In this document: piece after piece, positions 1-8,291 of the stretch
Numbering within the stretch: position 1 is the first letter of the stretch
How the letters are laid out: the number at the start of each line of letters is the position of its first letter
NCBI GenBank assembly: GCA_017304945.1
Contig: JAFKLG010000086.1
Location: 1 to 51,060 of the forward strand
Reading direction: 5' to 3'
Source: Rhodospirillales bacterium
GTDB lineage: Bacteria > Pseudomonadota > Alphaproteobacteria > Acetobacterales > Acetobacteraceae
Length of the DNA stretch: 51,060 nucleotides
The notes under the pieces: generated by a model
Seen by the model: the letters and a program-made list of their open reading frames with translations, nothing else
Database searches by the model: none
What the model was told of the DNA's origin: nothing
Translations under genes and position numbers: made by a program

Positions 1-3
1 GAT

Positions 4-144
4 GGCCGGGTAAAGCCCGGCCATGACGGGGGGAGAGCGGACGGGGCCGGATCGAGCCCGGCCACGACGCTGAGAAGGTGGGGGTGTCTGGCTAAGCCCG
101 GCCATGATGGCGGGAGAGCGGAGGGGGCCGGGGCGAGCCCGGCC
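4..144. repeat. Pair of imperfect direct repeats with GGCCGGG/CCCGGCC palindromes (REP-like)
   Basis: Two related copies of about 60 bp lie at about 3-64 and 88-145. Each contains hairpin-forming motifs: GGCCGGG-TAAAG-CCCGGCC at 4-22, GGCCGG-N7-CCGGCC at 45-63, and GGCCGGG-GCGAG-CCCGGCC at 126-144. A degenerate hairpin lies at about 89-104. The last one sits 4 bp beyond the rho stop codon and could end its transcript, but it has no T tract. The same GATGGCCGG-loop-CCGGCCATGAC core recurs between atpD and atpC (48304-48325, opposite orientation), so this looks like a dispersed intergenic family. Confidence 0.6.
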
Positions 145-148
145 TTCC

Positions 149-1423
<1,275 letters not shown>

Positions 1424-1575
1424 CCGGATGCCTCGAACAGGATCGTCTGGAAGGACGGAGACAGGGGGATACCTGCGGGACGCGCAGCCCATCCTGCGAT
1501 GGCCGGCCTGTACCGTCGGAGTGAGGAAATGCAGCGGCGAATCGCGGCCGCTCAGGGTCTCAGGGAAGCGGCGGA

Positions 1576-1604
1576 AAGCTAGGCGTGACCGCCGTCTCCG
1601 TCAA
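1576..1604 (-). promoter_or_regulatory. Candidate sigma70-type promoter for rho
   Basis: On the minus strand TTGACG (1599-1604) is followed after exactly 17 bp by TAGCTT (1576-1581). Transcription from here would give a leader of about 145-150 nt before the rho start codon. Many bacteria regulate rho through its leader transcript, but nothing here proves that. The match is by eye only. Confidence 0.4.
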
Positions 1605-1647
1605 CGGTGACTTGGCGAGAAGCAACAGCTTCGTCAAGAGGGTCCGA

Positions 1648-2100
1648 TCAGAACGGCCGCACGATGACCATGATCACGATCACGATCAGCAACAGCGTCG
1701 GCACCTCGTTGGCGATGCGGTAGAAGCGCTGCGGCCGCCGATTCCGATCCTCCAGGAAATCCCGCCGCCAGCGCGACATCGCGCCATGGAAGCCCGCCAT
1801 CAGCAGCACCGCGGTCAGCTTCACGTGCCACCAGCCCCAGTGCCAGTCGATCACCCCCGGCGTCAGCACCAGCAGGATGCCGAACAGGAAGGTCGCCAGC
1901 ATGGCCGGATTGATGATCTGCTTGAGCAGCCGGCGCTCCATCACCTTGAAGCGCTCGCTCTCGGCCGAACCCGGCGCCAGATCGCAGTGATACACGTAGA
2001 GGCGCGGCAGATAGAACATCCCGGCCATCCAGGCGACCATGCTGATCACGTGGAAGGCCTTCACCCACGGGTAGAAGGGCGCCAGCGCGTCGATCGTCAT
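1648..2100 (-). CDS. hemJ: Protoporphyrinogen IX oxidase HemJ
   Basis: Inner-membrane enzyme that oxidises protoporphyrinogen IX to protoporphyrin IX, the penultimate haem step. The 150-residue protein matches the usual HemJ length and has about four hydrophobic helices. The N-terminal segment reads FYPWVKAFHVISMVAWMAG with the conserved His17, followed by LPRLYVYH. The start at 2100 is supported by a 4-bp ATGA overlap with the hemH stop (2097-2100), so the two are translationally coupled; the longer open frame to 2202 lies within hemH. It sits third in the leftward hemE-hemH-hemJ operon. No oxygen-dependent hemY or hemG is seen in the window. Confidence 0.93.
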   Translation of the reverse strand: MTIDALAPFYPWVKAFHVISMVAWMAGMFYLPRLYVYHCDLAPGSAESERFKVMERRLLKQIINPAMLATFLFGILLVLTPGVIDWHWGWWHVKLTAVLLMAGFHGAMSRWRRDFLEDRNRRPQRFYRIANEVPTLLLIVIVIMVIVRPF

Positions 2101-3182
2101 GGCGTCGCTCCCGCCTGCGGAACCGGAGCGCCGCGCGCATAGGTGGCGAACGGACAGTCCGCATGGCGCGCGTCGCAGAACCGACCCCCAACATGGCTGC
2201 ACAGGCCCGGCCCCGCCGCCCGGGCATGCCGCACCAGGTCGGCAAGCGCGGCGATGAACCCCGGATCGCTGTTCTGCGTCGGCACCCGGAAATAGCCCGG
2301 TACGCCCAGCCGGTCGGCGAGCTGCCGGTATTCGACGTCGAGTTCCACCAGCGTCTCCGAATGTTCGGACACGAAGGCGATCGGCACCACCAGCAACGCC
2401 ACCCGCTCATGCGCCGCGCGCTCGATCTCCGCCTCGGTGCTCGGGTCGATCCATTTCTGCGGCGTGGCGCGCGACTGGTAGCAGATCGCGGAGTCGATGC
2501 CCGGTGCCCCCCAGGCGGCGAGCACCGCCTGCACGGTCTGCTCGACCTGCCACTGATACGGATCGCCCGCCTGCACGATCGCCTCCGGCAATCCATGCGC
2601 CGAGAACAGCACCCGCAGCGGCACCGCGGGATCTAGCGCCGCGCGGGCCTGCTCCCAGCCGGTGCGCACCAGCGCGGCGGTGGCGGCCGCGAACCCCGGA
2701 TGGGTCGGGTAGCAACACAGCGTGGTGGTCGGCGCGACCAGCCCGGCGCTGGCGGCCGCCTCGCGCCACGCGGTGAGGGAGCTGCCGGTCGTGGTCGTCG
2801 ACCATTGCGGGTAGAGCGGCAGCAGCACGATCTCGTCGGGGCCCCACGCCTTCACCGCGCGCGCGGCTTCCAGGCTCATCGGGTGCCAGTAGCGCATGGC
2901 GATGAAGCACTTCGCCTCCAGGTCCGGCAGCGCCGCCTCGAGCGCCTGCGCCTGCGCCTGGGTCAGCTCCAGCAGCGGCGAGCGACCCCCCAGGATGGCG
3001 TAGTTCTCCGTCGCCGGCTTCAGCCGCGACCGCGCGATGATGCGGGCCAGGAAGGGGCGCACGAAGAACGGCACCCGCAGGATGGCCTTGTCGCGAAACA
3101 GATTGAGCAGGAAGGGCTTGATCGCCGCCGGGCTGTCCGGACCGCCCAGGTTGAACAGGACGATCGCGACCCTACGCGGCAC
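2097..3182 (-). CDS. hemH: Ferrochelatase
   Basis: Inserts Fe2+ into protoporphyrin IX to make protohaem. The product opens with VAIVLFNLGGPDSP and contains ILGGRSPL, the LPLYPQWSTTTTGS strand, the FSAHGLPEAIV segment with the metal-site His, and the SEHSETLVELD segment with the conserved Glu. A C-terminal extension carries three Cys (LCSHVGGRFCDARHADCPF) that could help hold a 2Fe-2S cluster, as reported for some alphaproteobacterial ferrochelatases; this is inference. The preferred start is GTG at 3182: GGTGGAG lies 7 nt upstream and the codon overlaps the hemE stop. The in-frame ATG at 3209 has no visible ribosome site. From 3182 the protein has 361 residues. Confidence 0.93.
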   Translation of the reverse strand: MPRRVAIVLFNLGGPDSPAAIKPFLLNLFRDKAILRVPFFVRPFLARIIARSRLKPATENYAILGGRSPLLELTQAQAQALEAALPDLEAKCFIAMRYWHPMSLEAARAVKAWGPDEIVLLPLYPQWSTTTTGSSLTAWREAAASAGLVAPTTTLCCYPTHPGFAAATAALVRTGWEQARAALDPAVPLRVLFSAHGLPEAIVQAGDPYQWQVEQTVQAVLAAWGAPGIDSAICYQSRATPQKWIDPSTEAEIERAAHERVALLVVPIAFVSEHSETLVELDVEYRQLADRLGVPGYFRVPTQNSDPGFIAALADLVRHARAAGPGLCSHVGGRFCDARHADCPFATYARGAPVPQAGATP

Positions 3183-4239
3183 GAATCTGCTCCACCAGCG
3201 CGCCGACATGTTCGGGTGGCGTCTGCGGCACGATCCCGTGGCCCAGGTTGAAGATCAGTCGCTGGCCGCGCAGCGCGGTCAGGATCGCCTCGGCCTCCCC
3301 TCGCAGCGCCGTCCCACCCGCCACCAGCGCCATCGGGTCGAGATTGCCCTGCACCGCGATCCCCGGCCCGACCAGCCGCGCCGCCGCCAGCGGATCCATG
3401 CCGGTGTCGAGCCCGACCGCCGCGATCCCGGTCTCCTGCGCATAGGCGCCGACCATCAGCCCGGCGAGGCGGGGAAAGCCGATCACCGGCGTCTCGGGAT
3501 GCAGCGCCGCCAACCGCGCGACGATCTTCTGCGCAGGGACGATCACGTGGCGCCGGAACAGCGTTGGCGAGAGCACGCCGGCCCAGGAATCGAACAGCAT
3601 CAGTACTTCCGCCCCGGCCTCGACCTGCGCGGAGAGGTAGTCGACCGTCGCCTCGACCAGCACGTCCATGAGCCGGTCGAACAGCGCCGGATCGGCATAG
3701 GCGAGCGCGCGGGTGGCGGCGAAGTCCTTCGAGCCGCCGCCCTCGATCATGTAGCAGGCGACCGTGAACGGGGCGCCGGCGAAGCCGATCAGGGTGGTGC
3801 GGTCGAACCCCTCCCCGGCCAGGCCCTGGCGGATGCGCGTGACCGTCTCCATCACCGGCGCGAGCCGCGAACGGACCTGCGTGGGATCCAGCCGATCCAG
3901 GGCTGCCGCGTCGCGCAGCTTCGGCAGCACCGGTCCCTCGCCTTCCTTGAACGCGAGCCCGTGCCCCAGGGCCCAGGGCAGCATCAGGATGTCCGAGAAC
4001 AGGATTGCCGCGTCGAAGCCGAAGCGCCGGATCGGCTGCAGCGTGACCTCGGCCGCGCGCACCGGGTCGAGGCACAGCGCCACGAAGTCCGGCACTTCCG
4101 CGCGGACCGCTCGGTATTCCGGCAGGTAGCGGCCGGCCTGGCGCATCAGCCAGACCGGCGGCGGCCACACCTTCTCCCCCGCAAGCACGGAGAGCAGCGG
4201 CTTCATGGCGGAGGTCGGTGGGCGCGGAGCGGCGTTCAT
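3172..4239 (-). CDS. hemE: Uroporphyrinogen decarboxylase
   Basis: Decarboxylates uroporphyrinogen III to coproporphyrinogen III, a cytoplasmic step of haem synthesis. The 355-residue product has the substrate-binding signature WLMRQAGRYLPEYR near residue 30 and FDAAILFSDILMLPWALG with the catalytic Asp near residue 80. GFAGAPFTVACYMIEGG and the C-terminal NLGHGIVPQTPPEHV are also diagnostic. The ATG at 4239 is preceded by AAGGGA at good spacing; Met12 is a less likely start. It is the first gene of the leftward haem operon, overlaps hemH, and directly borders the predicted origin. Confidence 0.97.
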   Translation of the reverse strand: MNAAPRPPTSAMKPLLSVLAGEKVWPPPVWLMRQAGRYLPEYRAVRAEVPDFVALCLDPVRAAEVTLQPIRRFGFDAAILFSDILMLPWALGHGLAFKEGEGPVLPKLRDAAALDRLDPTQVRSRLAPVMETVTRIRQGLAGEGFDRTTLIGFAGAPFTVACYMIEGGGSKDFAATRALAYADPALFDRLMDVLVEATVDYLSAQVEAGAEVLMLFDSWAGVLSPTLFRRHVIVPAQKIVARLAALHPETPVIGFPRLAGLMVGAYAQETGIAAVGLDTGMDPLAAARLVGPGIAVQGNLDPMALVAGGTALRGEAEAILTALRGQRLIFNLGHGIVPQTPPEHVGALVEQIRAA

Positions 4240-4526
4240 CGGCTTCCCTTAACAAAGTAAGAGAGTCTTAAGGAGTCAGGGGGAGTGATAGGGGCCTGTG
4301 GACAACGGGGTACCCCGGTCGCCGGCGGTTCTCCGTCCTTCATCCACATGCAGATCGCAGGGTAAGTCTCTGAGTCGAGGCGGCGTTCGCGCTTATCCAC
4401 GATCACGCGCCTGCGACCAACCCGGAATGTTCCTTCGCGGCGCGCTGGGGTGGTTACCCACGCTTTGCGCGTGGAGCGGCGAGCCATCGCTTTTTCGTCC
4501 CACCTATCCCCGTTATCCTCACGCGC
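4240..4526. other. oriC: Predicted chromosomal origin of replication (oriC)
   Basis: This is the non-coding gap between divergent hemE and the PDRP/PpsR gene, the flanking pair known at the origins of Caulobacter crescentus and Rickettsia. DnaA-box-like 9-mers against TTATCCACA are TTGTCCACA (minus strand, 4297-4305), TCATCCACA (4340-4348), TTATCCACG (4393-4401) and TTATCCTCA (4513-4521), each with one mismatch. TTACCCACG (4454-4462) has two. An AT-richer stretch at about 4244-4290 next to hemE could be the unwinding element. Three GANTC sites (4263-4267, 4273-4277, 4372-4376) would be targets of CcrM-type methylation. The gap must also hold promoters for both flanking genes; none could be assigned. 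Confidence 0.75.
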
Positions 4527-5396
4527 ATGAGCGTGCAGCGGATCAACTTGCATCTGGTGTCGGATGCGACCGGCGAAACCCTGAATGCGATCGCGCGGGC
4601 GACCACCGTGCAGTTCGAGCAGGCCAATATCGTGCACCATCGATGGAGCCTGATCCGCACCCGGTTCCAGCTTCATCGCGTGCTCGAGGGCATCGAGCAG
4701 GAGCCGGGGCCGGTGCTTTCCACCCTGGTCGACCGCGCGCTGCGATCGGATCTGGAGACCACGTGCGGGCGGCTCAACGTGCCGATCGTCAACGTGCTCG
4801 ATCCGGTGATGAACCTGCTGCAGGAATACATCGGTGAGCAGGTCTCGGCGCGTCCGGGCCGGCAATACGTGCTGAACGCGGACTACTTCCAGCGCATCGA
4901 CGCCATGCATTACGTGCTGGCGCATGACGACGGCCAGTCGCAGCCGGGCCTGGCCGAGGCGGACGTGGTGCTGGTGGGCGTTTCGCGCAGTTCCAAGACG
5001 CCCACGTGCTTCTACCTCGCCAATCGCGGGATCAAGGCGGCCAACGTGCCGCTGGTGCCCAACCTGCCGGAGCCGCCGGGTCTGGACGACGTCGCCTGCC
5101 CGGTGATCGGCCTGACCCTCGACCCGCAGGCGCTGATCGACATTCGTCGCCACCGGCTGCGGCTGATCGGCACCGGGCCGAATGCGCCCGGCGGACGACA
5201 GACCAGCACCGACTACATCGACGAGGAGACGGTGAAGGCCGAACTCCTCTGGGCCCGACGGCTGTGCACGCGGCGCGGCTGGCCGGTGATCGACGTCACG
5301 CGCCGCTCCATCGAGGAGACGGCAGCGACCGTGCTGCAGCTCATGGAGGCGTGGCATCAGCGCCGGCATACCGGGATCACGGTGAAGCCGACCTGA
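4527..5396 (+). CDS. ppsR: PEP synthase / PPDK regulatory protein (kinase-pyrophosphorylase)
   Basis: DUF299-family bifunctional enzyme that inactivates phosphoenolpyruvate synthase or pyruvate,phosphate dikinase by ADP-dependent phosphorylation and reactivates it by Pi-dependent pyrophosphorolysis. The 289-residue product starts [12 protein letters not shown], a family hallmark. It contains the P-loop-like GVSRSSKT (about 151-158) followed by [20 protein letters not shown]. The start ATG at 4527 has no evident Shine-Dalgarno sequence. The target dikinase is not in the window. The stop overlaps the maf start by one base, so the two are coupled. Its position beside oriC is conserved in alphaproteobacteria. 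Confidence 0.93.
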   Translation: MSVQRINLHLVSDATGETLNAIARATTVQFEQANIVHHRWSLIRTRFQLHRVLEGIEQEPGPVLSTLVDRALRSDLETTCGRLNVPIVNVLDPVMNLLQEYIGEQVSARPGRQYVLNADYFQRIDAMHYVLAHDDGQSQPGLAEADVVLVGVSRSSKTPTCFYLANRGIKAANVPLVPNLPEPPGLDDVACPVIGLTLDPQALIDIRRHRLRLIGTGPNAPGGRQTSTDYIDEETVKAELLWARRLCTRRGWPVIDVTRRSIEETAATVLQLMEAWHQRRHTGITVKPT

Positions 5397-6007
5397 TGCT
5401 GCAGGCGCCCACGCCGGAGCTGGTGCTGGCGAGCGGGTCCGCGGCGCGTCGCGCGCTGCTGGAGGCGGCCGGGCTGCGTGTCACCATCCATCCGGCTTCG
5501 GTCGACGAGGGCGCGATCAAGCGGGCGTGCCAGGAGGGCGGCGACCCGCCCGATATCGCGGCGTTGCGTCTGGCGACGGCAAAGGCGTCCGCCGTTGCCG
5601 CTGCGTTCCCGGCCGCGATGGTCATCGGCGCCGACCAGTTGCTCGTTTGTGACGGGGTCTGGTTCGACAAGCCCGGATCGCCGGAGGCATTGCGCGCGCA
5701 GCTCCGCCGCTTGCGTGGCCAGCGCCACACGCTGGTGACGGCCGTGGTGGTCTGGCAGGCCGGACGCGCCGTCTGGTCGCATGTCGCCGCACCAACTCTC
5801 CAGATGCGTTCGTTCTCCGATACGTTTCTGGAGACGTACTGCCAGATGGAGGGTGACGCGGTGCTGTCCTGCGTGGGCGGCTACCGGCTTGAAGGCCCCG
5901 GTGTGCACCTGTTCGCCCAGGTGGATGGCGAGCACAGCGCCATCCTCGGCCTTCCGCTGCTGCCGCTGCTCGCTTTCCTGCGGGAAACCGGTGTGCTGCT
6001 GGGCTGA
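5396..6007 (+). CDS. maf: Maf-family nucleotide pyrophosphatase (septum formation inhibitor-like)
   Basis: Maf/YceF/YhdE family NTP pyrophosphatase, thought to hydrolyse non-canonical or pyrimidine nucleoside triphosphates to monophosphates. The 203-residue protein has the signature LVLASGSAARRALLEAAGL (about 9-27), VIGADQLLVCDG and the C-terminal GGYRLEGPGVHLF. Start ATG at 5396 shares a base with the stop of the preceding gene. It converges on parB with only 6 bp between stops, leaving no room for a terminator. Substrate preference within the family cannot be told from sequence alone. Confidence 0.9.
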   Translation: MLQAPTPELVLASGSAARRALLEAAGLRVTIHPASVDEGAIKRACQEGGDPPDIAALRLATAKASAVAAAFPAAMVIGADQLLVCDGVWFDKPGSPEALRAQLRRLRGQRHTLVTAVVVWQAGRAVWSHVAAPTLQMRSFSDTFLETYCQMEGDAVLSCVGGYRLEGPGVHLFAQVDGEHSAILGLPLLPLLAFLRETGVLLG

Positions 6008-6013
6008 GCGTGC

Positions 6014-6880
6014 CTACTCGCGCACGAGCCGATCGACGAGCTGCTCGAGCTGGTAGAGATCGCCGAAGCGAATGGTCAGGGCGCCGGCGCCTTTCGCCCC
6101 CATCGCGATCTGCACGCGCTGCCCGAGCGCGTTGGCCAACCGGGTTTCGAGGTGACGGGTGTCGGAGTCGGCAGGCGTGGGTTCGGGAGCCGGGCGGACG
6201 GTGTTCCGCCGCGAGACCAGTGCCTCGGTCTGGCGCACCGACAGTCCGCGGCCGATCACCTGGTCCAGCACGGAGTCGGGGGCATCGAGGCCGAGCAGCG
6301 CGCGGGCATGACCGAAGGTGAGGTCGCCGGTGCGCACGGCGGTCTTCGCGCGGTCGGGCAGCCGCAGCAGTCGCAGCATGTTGCCGATATGGGCGCGAGA
6401 TTTGCCGACCACCTCGCCCATGGCCTCGTGCGTCAGGCCGAATTCCTGCACCAGGCGCTGGTAGCCTTCCGCCTCGTCCATCGGGTTGAGATCCTGGCGC
6501 TGCAGGTTCTCGACCAGCGCCGCGGCGGCCGCGTCGCTGTCCGTCATCTCGCGCAGCAGGACCGGCACCTCATGCAGCCCCGCCAGGCCGGCCGCGCGCC
6601 AGCGTCGCTCCCCGGCGATGATCTGGAAGCGCTCGCCGGTGTCGGGGTGCATGCGCACCAGGAGTGGCTGCAGGATCCCCTGGGAGCGGATGGAGTCTGC
6701 GAGTTCCTGCAATGCGTCTGGGTCGAAGGTCGTGCGTGGCTGGAACGGGTTGGGATCCAGCAAGTCGATCGCCACGGTGCGCACCCCGGCGGGCGTGTTG
6801 GGTTCGGGCTGGACCTTGATGTCGCCCAGCAAGGCGGCAAGGCCGCGACCGAGCCGTGGACTGACCTCCTTGGCGCACAT
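6014..6880 (-). CDS. parB: Chromosome partitioning protein ParB
   Basis: CTPase and DNA-binding protein that loads at parS and spreads to form the centromere complex, working with ParA. The 288-residue product has an N-terminal ParA-interacting tail, the CTP-binding ParB/Srx motifs including GERRWR (about 90-95) and ENLQRQDLNP (about 124-133), a helix-turn-helix covering about 148-172 (THEAMGEVVGKSRAHIGNMLRLL), and a C-terminal dimerisation segment. The ATG at 6880 follows the parA TAA directly (TAAATG). It is last in the leftward mnmG-rsmG-parA-parB operon. A parS-like palindrome lies about 1.4 kb away in rsmG. Confidence 0.97.
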   Translation of the reverse strand: MCAKEVSPRLGRGLAALLGDIKVQPEPNTPAGVRTVAIDLLDPNPFQPRTTFDPDALQELADSIRSQGILQPLLVRMHPDTGERFQIIAGERRWRAAGLAGLHEVPVLLREMTDSDAAAAALVENLQRQDLNPMDEAEGYQRLVQEFGLTHEAMGEVVGKSRAHIGNMLRLLRLPDRAKTAVRTGDLTFGHARALLGLDAPDSVLDQVIGRGLSVRQTEALVSRRNTVRPAPEPTPADSDTRHLETRLANALGQRVQIAMGAKGAGALTIRFGDLYQLEQLVDRLVRE

Positions 6881-7708
6881 TTACTTGGCTCCTGCGGTCC
6901 GGCGCTCGCGGGTCAGCAATTCGTTGGCGAGCGCGATATAGGCTTGGGATCCGGGTGATCTGACGTCGTAGAGCAGCACGGGCTTGCCGTGGCTCGGTGC
7001 CTCGGAGACGCGGATGTTGCGCGGGATCACGGTGTCGTAGACCCACTCTCCGAAGAACCCGCGCGCGTCCGCCGCCACCTGCTCCGACAGGTTGTTGCGG
7101 CGATCGAACATGGTCAGCACGACGCCCTGGAGCCGCAGCTTGGGGTTCAGGCGGCGCCGGACCGATTCGACGGTGCGCATGAGGCCGCTGATCCCTTCCA
7201 ACGCATAGAACTCGCACTGCAAGGGCACCAGCACCGCGTCCGCCGCGACCAGGGCGTTAAGGGTCAGCAGGCCGAGGCTGGGCGGGCAATCGATGATGAT
7301 GAAGCTGTAGGGCGCTGCGTCGCGCCACGGTGCCAGCGCGTCGCGCAGCCGGAACTCCCGTCGCGGCGCCGCGACCAGCTCGATCTCCGTGCCGGCGAGG
7401 TCCGGCTCCGAGGGGACCAGCGCGAGGTTGGTGACGTCGGTGGTCCGGACCGTCTCGTCCGGCGCACCCGCGCCGCTCATCAGCCGGTAGCTGCCGTTTG
7501 CGCGCTCCGTCTGCGGGATGCCGAACCCGGTGGTGGCGTTTCCTTGCGGGTCGAGATCGATCACCAGCACGGGCTCGCCGGTGGCGGCCAGGGCCGTGGC
7601 GAGATTGACCGCCGTGGTCGTCTTCCCGACCCCGCCCTTCTGGTTTGCAACGGCGATGATCCGCGGCTTGTGCATGGCCGTGGATGGCTCAGCTCGACGA
7701 TCCGACAC
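6881..7708 (-). CDS. parA: Chromosome partitioning ATPase ParA
   Basis: Deviant Walker-type ATPase that binds the nucleoid and moves ParB-parS complexes. The product is 275 residues from a GTG start at 7708, with deviant Walker A NQKGGVGKTTTAVNL (about 22-36), Walker A' VLVIDLDPQGNAT and Walker B FIIIDCPPSLG. The GTG start overlaps the rsmG end by 20 bp. The alternative ATG at 7675 would drop 11 residues and still keep the whole domain, and neither start has a strong ribosome site. The gene is adjacent to parB and forms the classic origin-proximal segregation pair. Confidence 0.97.
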   Translation of the reverse strand: MSDRRAEPSTAMHKPRIIAVANQKGGVGKTTTAVNLATALAATGEPVLVIDLDPQGNATTGFGIPQTERANGSYRLMSGAGAPDETVRTTDVTNLALVPSEPDLAGTEIELVAAPRREFRLRDALAPWRDAAPYSFIIIDCPPSLGLLTLNALVAADAVLVPLQCEFYALEGISGLMRTVESVRRRLNPKLRLQGVVLTMFDRRNNLSEQVAADARGFFGEWVYDTVIPRNIRVSEAPSHGKPVLLYDVRSPGSQAYIALANELLTRERRTAGAK

Positions 7709-8291
7709 GGGAGATCTCGGAAATCCGCAAAATGACCCCGCCGGACCCGGTGCGGCTCGGCGTGGTGTCGACGCGCATGTGCCACCGGGCGGCGGCTGCC
7801 GTCAATTCGGACGATGCGGTTGCGCCCTTCGGAAAGAGGCAGGTACCTCCCGGTGCCAGCAACGGGACCGCCAGATCCATCAGGTCGGGCAGCGGCGCCA
7901 GGGCGCGGGCCGTGACGAGCGGGGCCGGCTGCAGATTCGCGTGCGAAATGCGTACGGCATGCACGCATGCGGGGGCGCCGGTGACGCGAATCGCCTCCCG
8001 CAGGAAGGCGGCCTTGCGCTGGTCGGCTTCCACCAGGTCGAACGGGATGCCGGTCTCGATCGCCAGCACCAGTCCCGGGAACCCGGCCCCGGAGCCCAGG
8101 TCGATCGCACGGGTCACCCCGGCCGGAATCAGCGCGGCGAGCTGACGGGAATCCTCGACATGCCGGCTCCAGATCGCCGCCTCATCCGCGCGCGAGACCA
8201 GGTTCAGCGCCCGATTCCAGCGCAACAGCAGCGCCACATAGGCTTGGAGCGCGGGCGACGCTCCACGTGGAGCGTCCGGATCAGGCGCCAT
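7689..8291 (-). CDS. rsmG: 16S rRNA (guanine-N7) methyltransferase RsmG (GidB)
   Basis: SAM-dependent enzyme that methylates N7 of G527 (E. coli numbering) in 16S rRNA. The 200-residue protein shows [27 protein letters not shown] (about 22-48), the SAM-binding [16 protein letters not shown] (about 62-77) and [14 protein letters not shown]. The start overlaps the mnmG stop by 11 bp and the end overlaps parA by 20 bp, so the four-gene operon is fully coupled. The codons for residues 5-12 contain a 20-bp perfect palindrome that resembles parS. Confidence 0.96.
   Translation of the reverse strand: MAPDPDAPRGASPALQAYVALLLRWNRALNLVSRADEAAIWSRHVEDSRQLAALIPAGVTRAIDLGSGAGFPGLVLAIETGIPFDLVEADQRKAAFLREAIRVTGAPACVHAVRISHANLQPAPLVTARALAPLPDLMDLAVPLLAPGGTCLFPKGATASSELTAAAARWHMRVDTTPSRTGSGGVILRISEISRVGSSS
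8257..8276. promoter_or_regulatory. parS: Candidate parS centromere site inside rsmG
   Basis: GACGCTCCACGTGGAGCGTC is a perfect 20-bp palindrome. Its core GCTCCACGTGGAGC differs from the parS form GTTCCACGTGGAAC by one base per arm. It lies in the 5' end of rsmG, two genes upstream of parA and about 4 kb from the predicted oriC, where primary parS sites are expected. ParB binding is inferred. Confidence 0.6.

Noticed and set aside
2048..2056. Other CACGTG-containing words (for example near 2048, 3544, 15323) as parS
   Set aside because: Their flanks are not palindromic; only the site at 8257-8276 is symmetric over a useful length.
4249..4271. Two TTAA motifs as a CtrA binding site in oriC
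   Set aside because: They are separated by 15 nt, not the 7 nt of the CtrA consensus TTAA-N7-TTAA.
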